From NCBI RefSeq assembly GCF_910589235.1, contig NC_060955.1, positions 10,808,837-10,872,836 of the forward strand: a stretch of DNA of 64,000 nt. The letters are read 5' to 3'. Positions 49,998 through 63,539 of this stretch are shown here, piece by piece. Made by a program: the position numbers and the translations under genes. Below the pieces are notes generated by a model, which was given only the letters and a program-made list of their open reading frames with translations, ran no database searches and was not told the DNA's origin. The first letter of the stretch is position 1. The number at the start of each line of letters is the position of its first letter. The DNA is from Vespa crabro (Eukaryota > Arthropoda > Insecta > Hymenoptera > Vespidae).

Positions 49998-52900
49998 AAC
50001 TTCGCATATAGCGAAATTCGCGTATGTCGATTAAGTTTTTCGATAAAAATCATATGAAAACGCCTATTTAAACATAGTAAAAACGTTATATTCTTGTTAT
50101 ATTCTTTATTCTGCATCGATAGAATATAAAATCAATTAAATTGAACGAGAGTTCAACTTTACGTTTTTCGACGATTCGCGTATATGAGCGAAAAATCGAA
50201 TATACGATGCGAAACAATGTTAAAACTTTTATTCCAATATAAAATAGATGTTTGATCTTATGAAATGCAATGTTCTGCATCGATTGGTAACATTTTTCAA
50301 ACTGTGGCGCAAGTATTACTAAAGATTTCACGAATTTAACTTCGCGTATAGCGAAATTCGCGTATGTCGATTACGTTTTTCGATAAAAATCATATGAAAA
50401 CGACTATTTAAACATAGTAAAAACGTTATATTCTTCTTATATTCTTTATTCTGCATCGGTAGAATATAATATCAATGAAATTGAACGAGATTTCAACTTT
50501 TCGTTTTTTCGACGATACGCGTATATGAGCGAAAAATCGTATATACGATGCGAAACAATGTTAAAACTTTGATTCCAATATAAAATATATGTTTGATCTA
50601 ATGAAATGCAATGTTCTGAATCGATTGGTAACATTTTTCTAACTGTGGCGCAAGTATTACTAAAGATTTCACGAAATTAACTTCGCGTATAGCGAAATTC
50701 GCATATGTCGATTAAGTTTTTCGATAAAAATCATATGAAAACGCCTATTTAAACATAGCAAACACGTTATATTCGTGTTATATTCTTTATTCTGCATCGA
50801 TAGAATATAAAATCAATGAAATTGAACGAGATTTCAACTTTTCGTTTTTCGACGATACGCGTATATGAGCGAAAAATCTCATATACGAACGAAACAATGT
50901 TAAAACTTCGATTCCAATATAAAATAGATGTTTGATCTTATGAAATGCAATGTTCTGCATCGATTGGTAACATTTTTCTAACTGTGGCGCAAGTATTACT
51001 AAATATTTCACGAAATTAACTTCGCGTAAAGCGAAATTCGCGTATGTCGATTAAGTTTTTCGATAAAAATCATATGAAAACGCCTATTTAAACATAGCAA
51101 ACACGTTATATTCTTGTTATATTCTTTATTCTGCATCGATAGAATATAAAATCAATGAAATTGATCGAGATTTCAACTTTTCGTTTTTCGACGAAACGCG
51201 TATATGAGCGAAAAATCGTATATACGATGCGAAACAATGTTAAAACTTTGATTCCAATATAAAATAGATGTTTGATCTTATGATATGCAATGTTCTGCAT
51301 CGATTGGTATCATTTTTCAAACTGTGGCTCAAGTATTACTAAAGATTTCACGAAATTAACTTCGCGTATAGCGAAATTCGCGTATGTCGGTTAAGTTTTT
51401 CGATAAAAATCATATGAAAACGCCTATTTAAACATAGCAAACACGTTATATTCTTGTTATATTCTTTATTCTGCATCGATAGAATATAAAATCAATGAAA
51501 TTGAACGAGATTTCAACTTTTCGTTTTTCGACGATACGCGTATATGAGCGAAAAATCGTATATACGATGCGAAACAATGTTAAAACTTTGATTCCAATAT
51601 AAAATAGATGTTTGATCTTATGAAATGCAATGTTCTGCATCGATTGGTATCATTTTTCAAACTGTGGCTCAAGTATTACTAAAGATTTCACGAAATTAAC
51701 TTCGCGTATAGCGAAATTCGCGTATGTCGATTAAGTTTTTCGATAAAAATCATATGAAAACGCCTATTTAAACATAGCAAACACGTTATATTCTTGTTAT
51801 ATTCTTTATTCTGCATCGATAGAATATAAAATCAATGAAATTGAACGAGATTTCAACTTTTCGTTTTTCGACGATACGCGTATATGAGCGAAAAATCGTA
51901 TATACGATGCGAAACAATGTTAAAACTTTGATTCCAATATAAAATAGATGTTTGATCTTATGAAATGCAATGTTCTGCATCGATTGGTAACATTTTTCAA
52001 ACTGTGGCGCAAGTATTACAAAAGATTTCACGAATTTAACTTCGCGTATAGCGAAATTCGCGTATGCCGATTAAGTTTTTCGATAAAAATCATATGAAAA
52101 CACCTATTTAAACATAGCAAACACGTTATATTCTTGTTATATTCTTTATTCTGCATCGATAGAATATAAAATCAATGAAATTGAACGAGATTTCAACTTT
52201 TCGTTTTTCGACGATACGCGTATATGAGCGAAAAATCGTATATACGATGCGAAACAATGTTAAAACTTTGATTCCAATATAAAATAGATGTTTGATCTTA
52301 TGAAATGCAATGTTCTGCATCGATTGGTAACATTTTTCAAACTGTGGCGCAAGTATTACAAAAGATTTCACGAATTTAACTTCGCGTATAGCGAAATTCG
52401 CGTATGTCGATTAAGTTTTTCGATAAAAATCATATGAAAACGCCTATTTAAACATAGCAAACACGTTATATTCTTGTTATATTCTTTATTCTGCATCGAT
52501 AGAATATAAAATCAATGAAATTGAACGAGATTTCAACTTTTCGTTTTTCGACGAAACGCGTATATGAGCGAAAAATCGTATATACGATGCGAAACAATGT
52601 TAAAACTTTGATTCCAATATAAAATAGATGTTTGATCTTATGAAATGCAATGTTCTGAATCGATTGGTAACATTTTTCAAACTGTGGCGCAAGTATTACT
52701 AAAGATTTCACGAAATTAACTTCGCGTATAGCGAAATTCGCGTATGTCGATTAAGTTTTTCAATAAAAATCATATGAAAACGCCTATTTAAACATAGCAA
52801 ACACGTTATATTCTTGTTATATTCTTTATTCTGCATCGATAGAATAAAAAATCAATGAAATTGAACGAGATATCTACTTTTCGTTTTTCGACGATACGCG

Positions 52901-53735
52901 TATATGAGCGAAAAATCTCATATACGAACGAAACAATGTTAAAACTTCGATTCCAATATAAAATAGATGTTTGATCTTATGAAATGCAATGTTCTGCATC
53001 GATTGGTAACATTTTTCAAACTGTGGCGCAAGTATTACTAAAGATTTCACGAAATTAACTTCGCGTAAAGCGAAATTCGCGTATGTCGATTAAGTTTTTC
53101 GATAAAAATCATATGAAAACGCCTATTTAAACATAGCAAACACGTTATATTCTTGTTATATTCTTTATTCTGCATCGATAGAATATAAAATCAATGAAAT
53201 TGATCGAGATTTCAACTTTTCGTTTTTCGACGAAACGCGTATATGAGCGAAAAATCGTATATACGATGCGAAACAATGTTAAAACTTTGATTCCAATATA
53301 AAATAGATGTTAGATGTTATGAAATGCAATGTTCTGTATCGATTGGTAACATTTTTCAAACTGTGGCGCAAGTATTACTAAAGATTTCACGAAATTAACT
53401 TCGCGTATAGCGAAATTCGCGTATTTCGATTAAGTTTTTCGATAAAAATCATATGAAAACGCCTATTTAAACATAGCAAACACGTTATATTCTTGTTATA
53501 TTCTTTATTCTGCATCGATAGAATATAAAATCAATGAAATTGAACGAGATATCTACTTTTCGTTTTTCGACGATACGCGTATATGAGCGAAAAATCTCAT
53601 ATACGAACGAAACAATGTTAAAACTTCGATTCCAATTTAAAATAGATGTTTGATCTTATGAAATGCAATGTTCTGCATCGATTGGTAACATTTTTCAAAC
53701 TGTGGCGCAACTATTACTAAAGATTTCACGAAATT
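49998..53735. repeat. Array block: E trio with insertion, then A and B monomers
   Basis: Monomers start at 49998 (E), 50338 ('ttcttcttat', 341 bp), 50679 (A/B hybrid, 339 bp), 51018 ('taaagcg'), 51358 (A3, TCGG), 51698 (A1), 52038 (A1, 'gccgattaag', 'acacctat'), 52378 (A2), 52718 (B), 53057 (A2, 'taaagcg', 'ttagatgttatg') and 53397 (B, 'atttcgatt'). The hybrid at 50679 joins an A front ('gatttcaac') to a B centre ('tctcatatacgaacg'), like 7209. Its insertion splits the trio that is contiguous at 10608 and 36766. Confidence 0.82.
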
Positions 53736-56454
53736 AACTTCGCGTATAGCGAAATTCGCGTATGTCGGTTAAGTTTTTCGATAAAAATCATATGAAAACG
53801 CCTATTTAAACATAGCAAACACGTTATATTCTTGTTATATTCTTTATTCTGCATCGATAGAATATAAAATCAATGAAATTGAACGAGATTTCAACTTTTC
53901 GTTTTTCGACGATACGCGTATATGAGCGAAAAATCGTATATACGATGCGAAACAATGTTAAAACTTTGATTCCAATATAAAATAGATGTTTGATCTTATG
54001 AAATGCAATGTTCTGCATCGATTGGTATCATATTTCAAACTGTGGCTCAAGTATTACTAAAGATTTCACGAAATTAACTTCGCGTATAGCGAAATTCGCG
54101 TATGTCGATTAAGTTTTTCGATAAAAATCATATGAAAACGCCTATTTAGACATAGCAAACACGTTATATTCTTGTTATATTCTTTATTCTGCATCGATAG
54201 AATATAAAATCAATGAAATTGAACGAGACTTCAACTTTTTGTTTTTCGACGATACGCGTATATGAGCGAAAAATCGTATATACGATGCGAAACAATGTTA
54301 AAACTTAGATTCCAATATAAAATAGATGTTTGATCTTATGAAATGCAATGTTCTGCATCGATTGGTAACATTTTTCAAACTGTGGCTCATGTATTTCTAA
54401 AGATTTCACGAAATTAACTTCGCGTATAGCGAAATTCGCGTATGTCGATTAAGTTTTTCGATAAAAATCATATGAAAACGCCTATTTAAACATAGCAAAC
54501 ACGTTATATTCTTGTTATATTCTTTATTCTGCATCGATAGAATACAAAATCAATGAAATTGAACGAGATTTCAACTTTTCGTTTTTCGACGAAACGCGTA
54601 TATGAGCGAAAAATCGTATATACGATGCGAAACAATGTTAAAACTTTGATTCCAATATAAAATAGATGTTTGATCTTATGAAATGCAATGTTCTGCATCG
54701 ATTGGTAACATTTTTCAAACTGTGGCTCAAGTATTACTAAAGATTTCACGAAATTAACTTCGCGTATAGCGAAATTCGCGTATGTCGATTAAGTTTTTCG
54801 ATAAAAATCATATGAAAACGCCTATTTAAACATAGCAAACACGTTATATTCTTGTTATATTCTTTATTCTGCATCGATAGAATATAAAATCAATGAAATT
54901 GAACGAGATTTCAACTTTTCGTTTTTCGACGAAACGCGTATATGAGCGAAAAAATCGTATATACGATGCGAAACAATGTTAAAACTTTGATTCCAATATA
55001 AAATAGATGTTTGATCTTATGAAATGCAATGTACTGAATCGATTGGTAACATTTTTCAAACTGTGGCGCAAGTATTACTAAAGATTTCACGAAATTAACT
55101 TCGCGTATAGCGAAATTCGCGTATGCCGATTAAGTTTTTCGATAAAAATCATATGAAAACGCCTATTTAAACATAGCAAACACGTTATATTCTTGTTATA
55201 TTCTTTATTCTGCATCGATAGAATATAAAATCAATGAAATTGAACGAGATATCTACTTTTCGTTTTTCGACGATACGCGTATATGAGCGAAAAATCTCAT
55301 ATACGAACGAAACAATGTTAAAACTTCGATTCCAATATAAAATAGATGTTTGATCTTATGAAATGCAATGTTCTGCATCGATTGGTAACATTTTTCAAAC
55401 TGTGGCTCAAGTATTACTAAAGATTTCACGAAATTAACTTCGCGTATAGCGAAATTCGCGTATGTCGGTTAAGTTTTTCGATAAAAATCATATGAAAACG
55501 CCTATTTAAACATAGCAAACACGTTATATTCTTGTTATATTCTTTATTCTGCATCGATAGAATATAAAATCAATGAAATTGAACGAGATTTCAACTTTTC
55601 GTTTTTCGACGATACGCGTATATGAGCGAAAAATCGTATATACGATGCGAAACAATGTTAAAACTTTGATTCCAATATAAAATAGATGTTTGATCTTATG
55701 AAATGCAATGTTCTGCATCGATTGGTATCATTTTTCAAACTGTGGCTCAAGTATTACTAAAGATTTCACGAAATTAACTTCGCGTATAGCGAAATTCGCG
55801 TATGCCGATTACGTTTTTCGATAAAAATCATATGAAAACGCCTATTTAAACATAGTAAAAACGTTATATTCTTGTTATATTCTTTATTCTGCATCGATAG
55901 AATATAAAATCAATGAAATTGAACGAGATTTCAACTTTTCGTTTTTCGACGATACACGTATATGAGCGAAAAAACGTATATACGATGCGAAACAATGTTA
56001 AAACTTAGATTCCAATATAAAATAGATGTTTGATTTTATGAAATGCAATGTTCTGCATCGATTGGTAACATTTCTCAAACTGTGGCTCAAGTATTACTAA
56101 AGATTTCACAAATTTAACTTCGCATATAGCGAAATTCGCGTATGTCGATTACGTTTTTCGGTAAAAATCATATGAAAACGACTATTTATACATAGCAAAA
56201 ACGTTATTTTCATGTTATATTCTTTATTCTTCATCGATAGAATATAAAATCAATAAAATTGAACGAGATATCAACTTTTCGTTTTTCGACGATACGCGTA
56301 TATGAGCGAAAAATCGTATATACGAACGAAACAATGTTAAAACTTCGATTCCAATATAAAATAGATGTTTGATCTTATGAAATGCAATGTTCTGCATCGA
56401 TTGGTAACATTTTTCAAACTGTGGCGCAAGTATTACAAAAGATTTCACGAATTT
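53736..56454. repeat. Array block: A3, A2, C monomers and an isolated D1-like monomer
   Basis: Monomers start at 53736 (A3, TCGG), 54076 (C-like, 'cttagatt', 'gtatttct'), 54416 (A2), 54756 (A2, 341 bp), 55097 (B, 'gccgattaag'), 55436 (A3, TCGG), 55776 (C) and 56116 (D1-like, 339 bp). The last has 'cgcatatag', 'tttttcggtaa', 'gttattttc', 'ttcttcatcg' and 'gatatcaac' but an ordinary A1 end ('gcgcaag', 'ttacaaaag'). It is a lone D1 front with no D2 after it, which suggests a recombinant remnant of a D cassette edge. Confidence 0.82.
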
Positions 56455-59156
56455 AACTTCGCGTATAGCGAAACTCGCGTATGCCGATTAAGTTTTTCGA
56501 TAAAAATCATATGAAAACACCTATTTAAACATAGCAAACACGTTATATTCTTGTTATATTCTTTATTCTGCATCGATAGAATATAAAATCAATGAAATTG
56601 AACGAGATTTCAACTTTTCGTTTTTCGACGATACGCGTATATGAGCGAAAAATCGTATATACGATGCGAAACAATGTTAAAACTTTGATTCCAATATAAA
56701 ATAGATGTTTGATCTTATGAAATGCAATGTTCTGCATCGATTGGTAACATTTTTCAAACTGTGGCGCAAGTATTACAAAAGATTTCACGAATTTAACTTC
56801 GCGTATAGCGAAATTCGCGTATGTCGATTAAGTTTTTCGATAAAAATCATATGAAAACGCCTATTTAAACATAGCAAACACGTTATATTCTTGTTATATT
56901 CTTTATTCTGCATCGATAGAATATAAAATCAATGAAATTGAACGAGACTTCAACTTTTCGTTTTTCGACGAAACGCGTATATGAGCGAAAAATCGTATAT
57001 ACGATGCGAAACAATGTTAAAACTTTGATTCCAATATAAAATAGATGTTTGATCTTATTAAATGCAATGTTCTGAATCGATTGGTAACATTTTTCAAACT
57101 GTGGCGCAAGTATTACTAAAGATTTCACGAAATTAACTTCGCGTATAGCGAAATTCGCGTATGCCGATTAAGTTTTTCGATAAAAATCATATGAAAACGC
57201 CTATTTAAACATAGCAAACACGTTATATTCTTGTTATATTCTTTATTCTGCATCGATAGAATATAAAATCAATGAAATTGAACGAGATATCTACTTTTCG
57301 TTTTTCGACGATACGCGTATATGAGCGAAAAATCGTATATACGATGCGAAACAATGTTAAAACTTTGATTCCAATATAAAATAGATGTTTAATCTTATGA
57401 AATGCAATGTTCTGCATCGATTGGTAACATTTTTCAAACTGTGGCCCAAGTATTACAAAAGATTTCACGAATTTAACTTCGCGTATAGCGAAATTCGCGT
57501 ATGTCGATTAAGTTTATCGATAAAAATCATATGAAAACGACTATTTAAACATAGCAAACACGTTATATTCTTGTTATATTCTTTATTCTGCATCGATAGA
57601 ATATAAAATCAATCAAATTGAACGAGATTTCAACTTTTCGTTTTTCGACGATACGCGTATATGAGCGAAAAATCGTATATACGATGCGAAACAATGTTAA
57701 AACTTTGATTCCAATATAAAATAGATGTTTGATCTTATGAAATGCAATGTTCTGCATCGATTGGTATCATTTTTCAAACTGTGGCTCAAGTATTACTAAA
57801 GATTTCACGAATTTAACTTCGCGTATAGCGAAATTCGCGTATGTCGATTAAGTTTTTTAATAAAAATCATATGATAACGCCTATTTAAACATAGCAAACA
57901 CGTTATATTCTTGTTATATTCTTTATTCTGCATCGATAGAATATAAAATCAATGAAATTGAACGGGATTTCAACTTTTCGTTTTTCGACGATTCGCGTAT
58001 ATGAGCGATAAATCGTATATACGATGCGAAACAATGTTAAAACTTAGATTCCAATATAAAATAGATGTTTGATCTTATGAAATGCAATGTTTTGCATCGA
58101 TTGGTAACATTTTTCAAACTGTGGCGCAACTATTACTAAAGATTTCACGAAATTAACTTCGCGTATAGCGAAATTCGCGTATGTCGGTTAAGTTTTTCGA
58201 TAAAAATCATATGAAAACGCCTATTTAAACGTAGCAAACACGTTATATTCTTGTTATATTCTTTATTCTGCATCGATAGAATATAAAATCAATGAAATTG
58301 AACGAGATTTCAACTTTTCGTTTTTCGACGATACGCGTATATGAGCGAAAAATCGTATATACGATGCGAAACAATGTTAAAACTTTGATTCCAATATAAA
58401 ATAGATGTTTGATCTTATGAAATGCAATGTTCTGCATCGATTGGTAACATTTTTCAAACTGTGGCGCAACTATTACTAAAGATTTCACGAAATTAACTTC
58501 GCGTATGTCGATTAAGTTTTTCGATAAAAATCATATGAAAACGACTATTTAAACATAGCAAAAACGTTATTTTCTTGTTATATTCATTATTCTGCATCGA
58601 TAGAATATAAAATCAATGAAATTGAACGAGATTTCAAATTTCGTTTTCGACGATACGCGTATATGAGCGAAAATTCGTATATACGATGCGAAACAATGTT
58701 AAAACTTTGATTCCAATATAAAATAGATGTTTGATCTTATGAAATCCAATGTTCTGCATTGATTGGTATCATTTTTCAAACTGTGGCTCAAGTATTACTA
58801 AAGATTTCACGAAATTAACTACGCGTATAGCGAAATTCGCGTATGTCGATTAAGTTTTTCGATAAAAATCATATGAAAACGCCTATTTAAACATAGCAAA
58901 CACGTTATATTCTTGTTATATTCTTTATTCTGCATCGATAGAATATAAAATCAATGAAATTGAACGAGATTTCAACTTTTCGTTTTTCGACGAAACGCGT
59001 ATATGAGCGAAAAATCGTATATACGATGCGAAACAATGTTAAAACTTTGATTCCAATATAAAATAGATGTTTGATCTTATGAAATGCAATGTTCTGCATC
59101 GATTGGTAACATTTTTCAAACTGTGGCGCAAGTATTACAAAAGATTTCACGAATTT
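56455..59156. repeat. Eight-monomer HOR of 2702 bp, copy 1 (full length)
   Basis: Monomers start at 56455 (A1, 'acacctat'), 56795 (A2, 'gagacttcaac'), 57135 (B/A hybrid, 'tttaatc', 'ggcccaag'), 57475 (A3, 'gtttatcg', 'caatcaaattg'), 57815 (C-like, 'gataacg', 'gattcgcg', 'gcgataaat'), 58155 (A, TCGG, 'cgtagc'), 58495 (322 bp, A3-like) and 58817 (opening 'aactacgcg'). Every member carries a private marker, so the order can be followed in the next two copies, each of which lacks different members. Confidence 0.9.
58495..58816. repeat. 322-bp monomer type with 16-bp and 2-bp deletions
   Basis: This monomer opens 'aacttcgcgtatgtcg', the same 16-bp loss between TTCGCGTAT repeats seen at 15366. It also reads 'caaatttcgttttcg' where others read 'caacttttcgtttttcg'. 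Further markers are 'gactattt', 'ttattttc', 'attcattattc', 'aaaattcg', 'gaaatccaatg' and 'gcattgattgg'. The same combination occurs at 60856-61177 and 62878-63199, so the variant spread with the HOR. The 15366 monomer has the 16-bp loss but none of the other markers, so the deletion arose at least twice or was transferred. Confidence 0.9.
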
Positions 59157-61517
59157 AACTTCGCGTATAGCGAAATTCGCGTATGTCGATTAAGTTTTTC
59201 GATAAAAATCATATGAAAACACCTATTTAAACATAGCAAACACGTTATATTCTTGTTATATTCTTTATTCTGCATCGATAGAATATAAAATCAATGAAAT
59301 TGAACGAGATTTCAACTTTTCGTTTTTCGACGATACGCGTATATGAGCGAAAAATCGTATATACGATGCGAAACAATGTTAAAACTTTGATTCCAATATA
59401 AAATAGATGTTTGATCTTATGAAATGCAATGTTCTGCATCGATTGGTAACATTTTTCAAACTGTGGCGCAAGTATTACAAAAGATTTCACGAATTTAACT
59501 TCGCGTATAGCGAAATTCGCGTATGTCGATTAAGTTTTTCGATAAAAATCATATGAAAACGCCTATTTAAACATAGCAAACACGTTATATTCTTGTTATA
59601 TTCTTTATTCTGCATCGATAGAATATTAAATCAATGAAATTGAACGAGACTTCAACTTTTCGTTTTTCGACGAAACGCGTATATGAGCGAAAAATCGTAT
59701 ATACGATGCGAAACAATGTTAAAACTTTGATTCCAATATAAAATAGATGTTTGATCTTATGAAATGCAATGTTCTGAATCGATTGGTAACATTTTTCAAA
59801 CTGTGGCGCAAGTATTACTAAAGAATTCACGAAATTAACTTCGCGTATAGCGAAATTCGCGTATGCCGATTAAGTTTTTCGATAAAACCATATGAAAACG
59901 CCTATTTAAACATAGCAAACACGTTATATTCTTGTTATATTCTTTATTCTGCATCGATAGAATATAAAATCAATGAAATTGAACGAGATATCTACTTTTC
60001 GTTTTTCGACGATACGCGTATATGAGCGAAAAATCGTATATACGATGCGAAACAATGTTAAAACTTTGATTCCAATATAAAATAGATGTTTAATCTTATG
60101 AAATGCAATGTTCTGCATCGATTGGTAACATTTTTCAAACTGTGGCCCAAGTATTACAAAAGATTTCACGAATTTAACTTCGCGTATAGCGAAATTCGCG
60201 TATGTCGATTAAGTTTATCGATAAAAATCATATGAAAACGACTATTTAAACATAGCAAACACGTTATATTCTTGTTATATTCTTTATTCTGCATCGATAG
60301 AATATAAAATCAATCAAATTGAACGAGATTTCAACTTTTCGTTTTTCGACGATACGCGTATATGAGCGAAAAATCGTATATACGATGCGAAACAATGTTA
60401 AAACTTTGATTCCAATATAAAATAGATGTTTGATCTTATGAAATGCAATGTTCTGCATCGATTGGTATCATTTTTCAAACTGTGGCTCAAGTATTACTAA
60501 AGATTTCACGAATTTAACTTCGCGTATAGCGAAATTCGCGTATGTCGGTTAAGTTTTTCGATAAAAATCATATGAAAACGCCTATTTAAACGTAGCAAAC
60601 ACGTTATATTCTTGTTATATTCTTTATTCTGCATCGATAGAATATAAAATCAATGAAATTGAACGAGATTTCAACTTTTCGTTTTTCGACGATACGCGTA
60701 TATGAGCGAAAAATCGTATATACGATGCGAAACAATGTTAAAACTTTGATTCCAATATAAAATAGATGTTTGATCTTATGAAATGCAATGTTCTGCATCG
60801 ATTGGTAACATTTTTCAAACTGTGGCGCAACTATTACTAAAGATTTCACGAAATTAACTTCGCGTATGTCGATTAAGTTTTTCGATAAAAATCATATGAA
60901 AACGACTATTTAAACATAGCAAAAACGTTATTTTCTTGTTATATTCATTATTCTGCATCGATAGAATATAAAATCAATGAAATTGAACGAGATTTCAAAT
61001 TTCGTTTTCGACGATACGCGTATATGAGCGAAAATTCGTATATACGATGCGAAACAATGTTAAAACTTTGATTCCAATATAAAATAGATGTTTGATCTTA
61101 TGAAATCCAATGTTCTGCATTGATTGGTATCATTTTTCAAACTGTGGCTCAAGTATTACTAAAGATTTCACGAAATTAACTACGCGTATAGCGAAATTCG
61201 CGAATGTCGATTAAGTTTTTCGATAAAAATCATATGAAAACGCCTATTTAAACATAGCAAACACGTTATATTCTTGTTATATTCTTTATTCTGCATCGAT
61301 AGAATATAAAATCAATGAAATTGAACGAGATTTCAACTTTTCGTTTTTCGACGAAACGCGTATATGAGCGAAAAATCGTATATACGATGCGAAACAATGT
61401 TAAAACTTTGATTCCAATATAAAATAGATGTTTGATCTTATGAAATGCAATGTTCTGCATCGATTGGTAACATTTTTCAAACTGTGGCGCAAGTATTACA
61501 AAAGATTTCACGAATTT
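59157..61517. repeat. Eight-monomer HOR, copy 2, seven members (2361 bp)
   Basis: Monomers start at 59157 ('acacctat'), 59497 ('gagacttcaac'), 59837 (B/A hybrid, 339 bp), 60176 ('caatcaaattg'), 60516 ('cgtagc'), 60856 (322 bp) and 61178 ('aactacgcg'). The C-like member with 'gataacg' and 'gcgataaat' is missing between 60176 and 60516. All remaining members follow the order of copy 1, so one whole monomer was removed without disturbing the period. Confidence 0.9.
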
Positions 61518-63539
61518 AACTTCGCGTATAGCGAAATTCGCGTATGTCGATTAAGTTTTTCGATAAAAATCATATGAAAACGCCTATTTAAACATAGCAA
61601 ACACGTTATATTCTTGTTATATTCTTTATTCTGCATCGATAGAATATAAAATCAATGAAATTGAACGAGACTTCAACTTTTCGTTTTTCGACGAAACGCG
61701 TATATGAGCGAAAAATCGTATATACGATGCGAAACAATGTTAAAACTTTGATTCCAATATAAAATAGATGTTTGATCTTATGAAATGCAATGTTCTGAAT
61801 CGATTGGTAACATTTTTCAAACTGTGGCGCAAGTATTACTAAAGATTTCACGAAATTAACTTGGCGTATAGCGAAATTCGCGTATGTCGATTAAGTTTTT
61901 CGATAAAAATCATATGAAAACGCCTATTTAAACATAGCAAACACGTTATATTCTTGTTATATTCTTTATTCTGCATCGATAGAATATAAAATCAATGAAA
62001 TTGAACGAGACTTCAACTTTTCGTTTTTCGACGAAACGCGTATATGAGCGAAAAATCGTATATACGATGCGAAACAATGTTAAAACTTTGATTCCAATAT
62101 AAAATAGATGTTTGATCTTATGAAATGCAATGTTCTGAATCGATTGGTAACATTTTTCAAACTGTGGCGCAAGTATTACTAAAGATTTCACGAAATTAAC
62201 TTCGCGTATAGCGAAATTCGCGTATGCCGATTAAGTTTTTCGATAAAAATCATATGAAAACGCCTATTTAAACATAGCAAACACGTTATATTCTTGTTAT
62301 ATTCTTTATTCTGCATCGATAGAATATAAAATCAATGAAATTGAACGAGATATCTACTTTTCGTTTTTCGACGATACGCGTATATGAGCGAAAAATCGTA
62401 TATACGATGCGAAACAATGTTAAAACTTTGATTCCAATATAAAATAGATGTTTAATCTTATGAAATGCAATGTTCTGCATCGATTGGTAACATTTTTCAA
62501 ACTGTGGCCCAAGTATTACAAAAGATTTCACGAATTTAACTTCGCGTATAGCGAAATTCGCGTATGTCGATTAAGTTTTTTGATAAAAATCATATGATAA
62601 CGCCTATTTAAACATAGCAAACACGTTATATTCTTGTTATATTCTTTATTCTGCATCGATAGAATATAAAATCAATGAAATTGAACGGGATTTCAACTTT
62701 TCGTTTTTCGACGATTCGCGTATATGAGCGATAAATCGTATATACGATGCGAAAAAATGTTAAAACTTAGATTCCAATATAAAATAGATGTTTGATCTTA
62801 TGAAATGCAATGTTCTGCATCGATTGGTAACATTTTTCAAACTGTGGCGCAACTATTACTAAAGATTTCACGAAATTAACTTCGCGTATGTCGATTAAGT
62901 TTTTCGATAAAAATCATATGAAAACGACTATTTAAACATAGCAAAAACGTTATTTTCTTGTTATATTCATTATTCTGCATCGATAGAATATAAAATCAAT
63001 GAAATTGAACGAGATTTCAAATTTCGTTTTCGACGATACGCGTATATGAGCGAAAATTCGTATATACGATGCGAAACAATGTTAAAACTTTGATTCCAAT
63101 ATAAAATAGATGTTTGATCTTATGAAATCCAATGTTCTGCATTGATTGGTATCATTTTTCAAACTGTGGCTCAAGTATTACTAAAGATTTCACGAAATTA
63201 ACTACGCGTATAGCGAAATTCGCGTATGTCGATTAAGTTTTTCGATAAAAATCATATGAAAACGCCTATTTAAACATAGCAAACACGTTATATTCTTGTT
63301 ATATTCTTTATTCTGCATCGATAGAATATAAAATCAATGAAATTGAACGAGATTTCAACTTTTCGTTTTTCGACGAAACGCGTATATGAGCGAAAAATCG
63401 TATATACGATGCGAAACAATGTTAAAACTTTGATTCCAATATAAAATAGATGTTTGATCTTATGAAATGCAACGTTCTGAATCGATTGGTAACATTTTTC
63501 AAACTGTGGCGCAAGTTTTACTAAAGATTTCACGAAATT
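61518..63539. repeat. Eight-monomer HOR, copy 3, six members (2022 bp)
   Basis: Monomers start at 61518 and 61858 (both A2 with 'gagacttcaac'), 62198 (B/A hybrid), 62538 (C-like, 'gataacg', 'gcgataaat'), 62878 (322 bp) and 63200 ('aactacgcg'). The 'acacctat', 'caatcaaattg' and 'cgtagc' members are absent and the 'gagacttcaac' member is doubled. The C-like member missing from copy 2 is present here, so neither shortened copy can simply be derived from the other. Confidence 0.9.
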
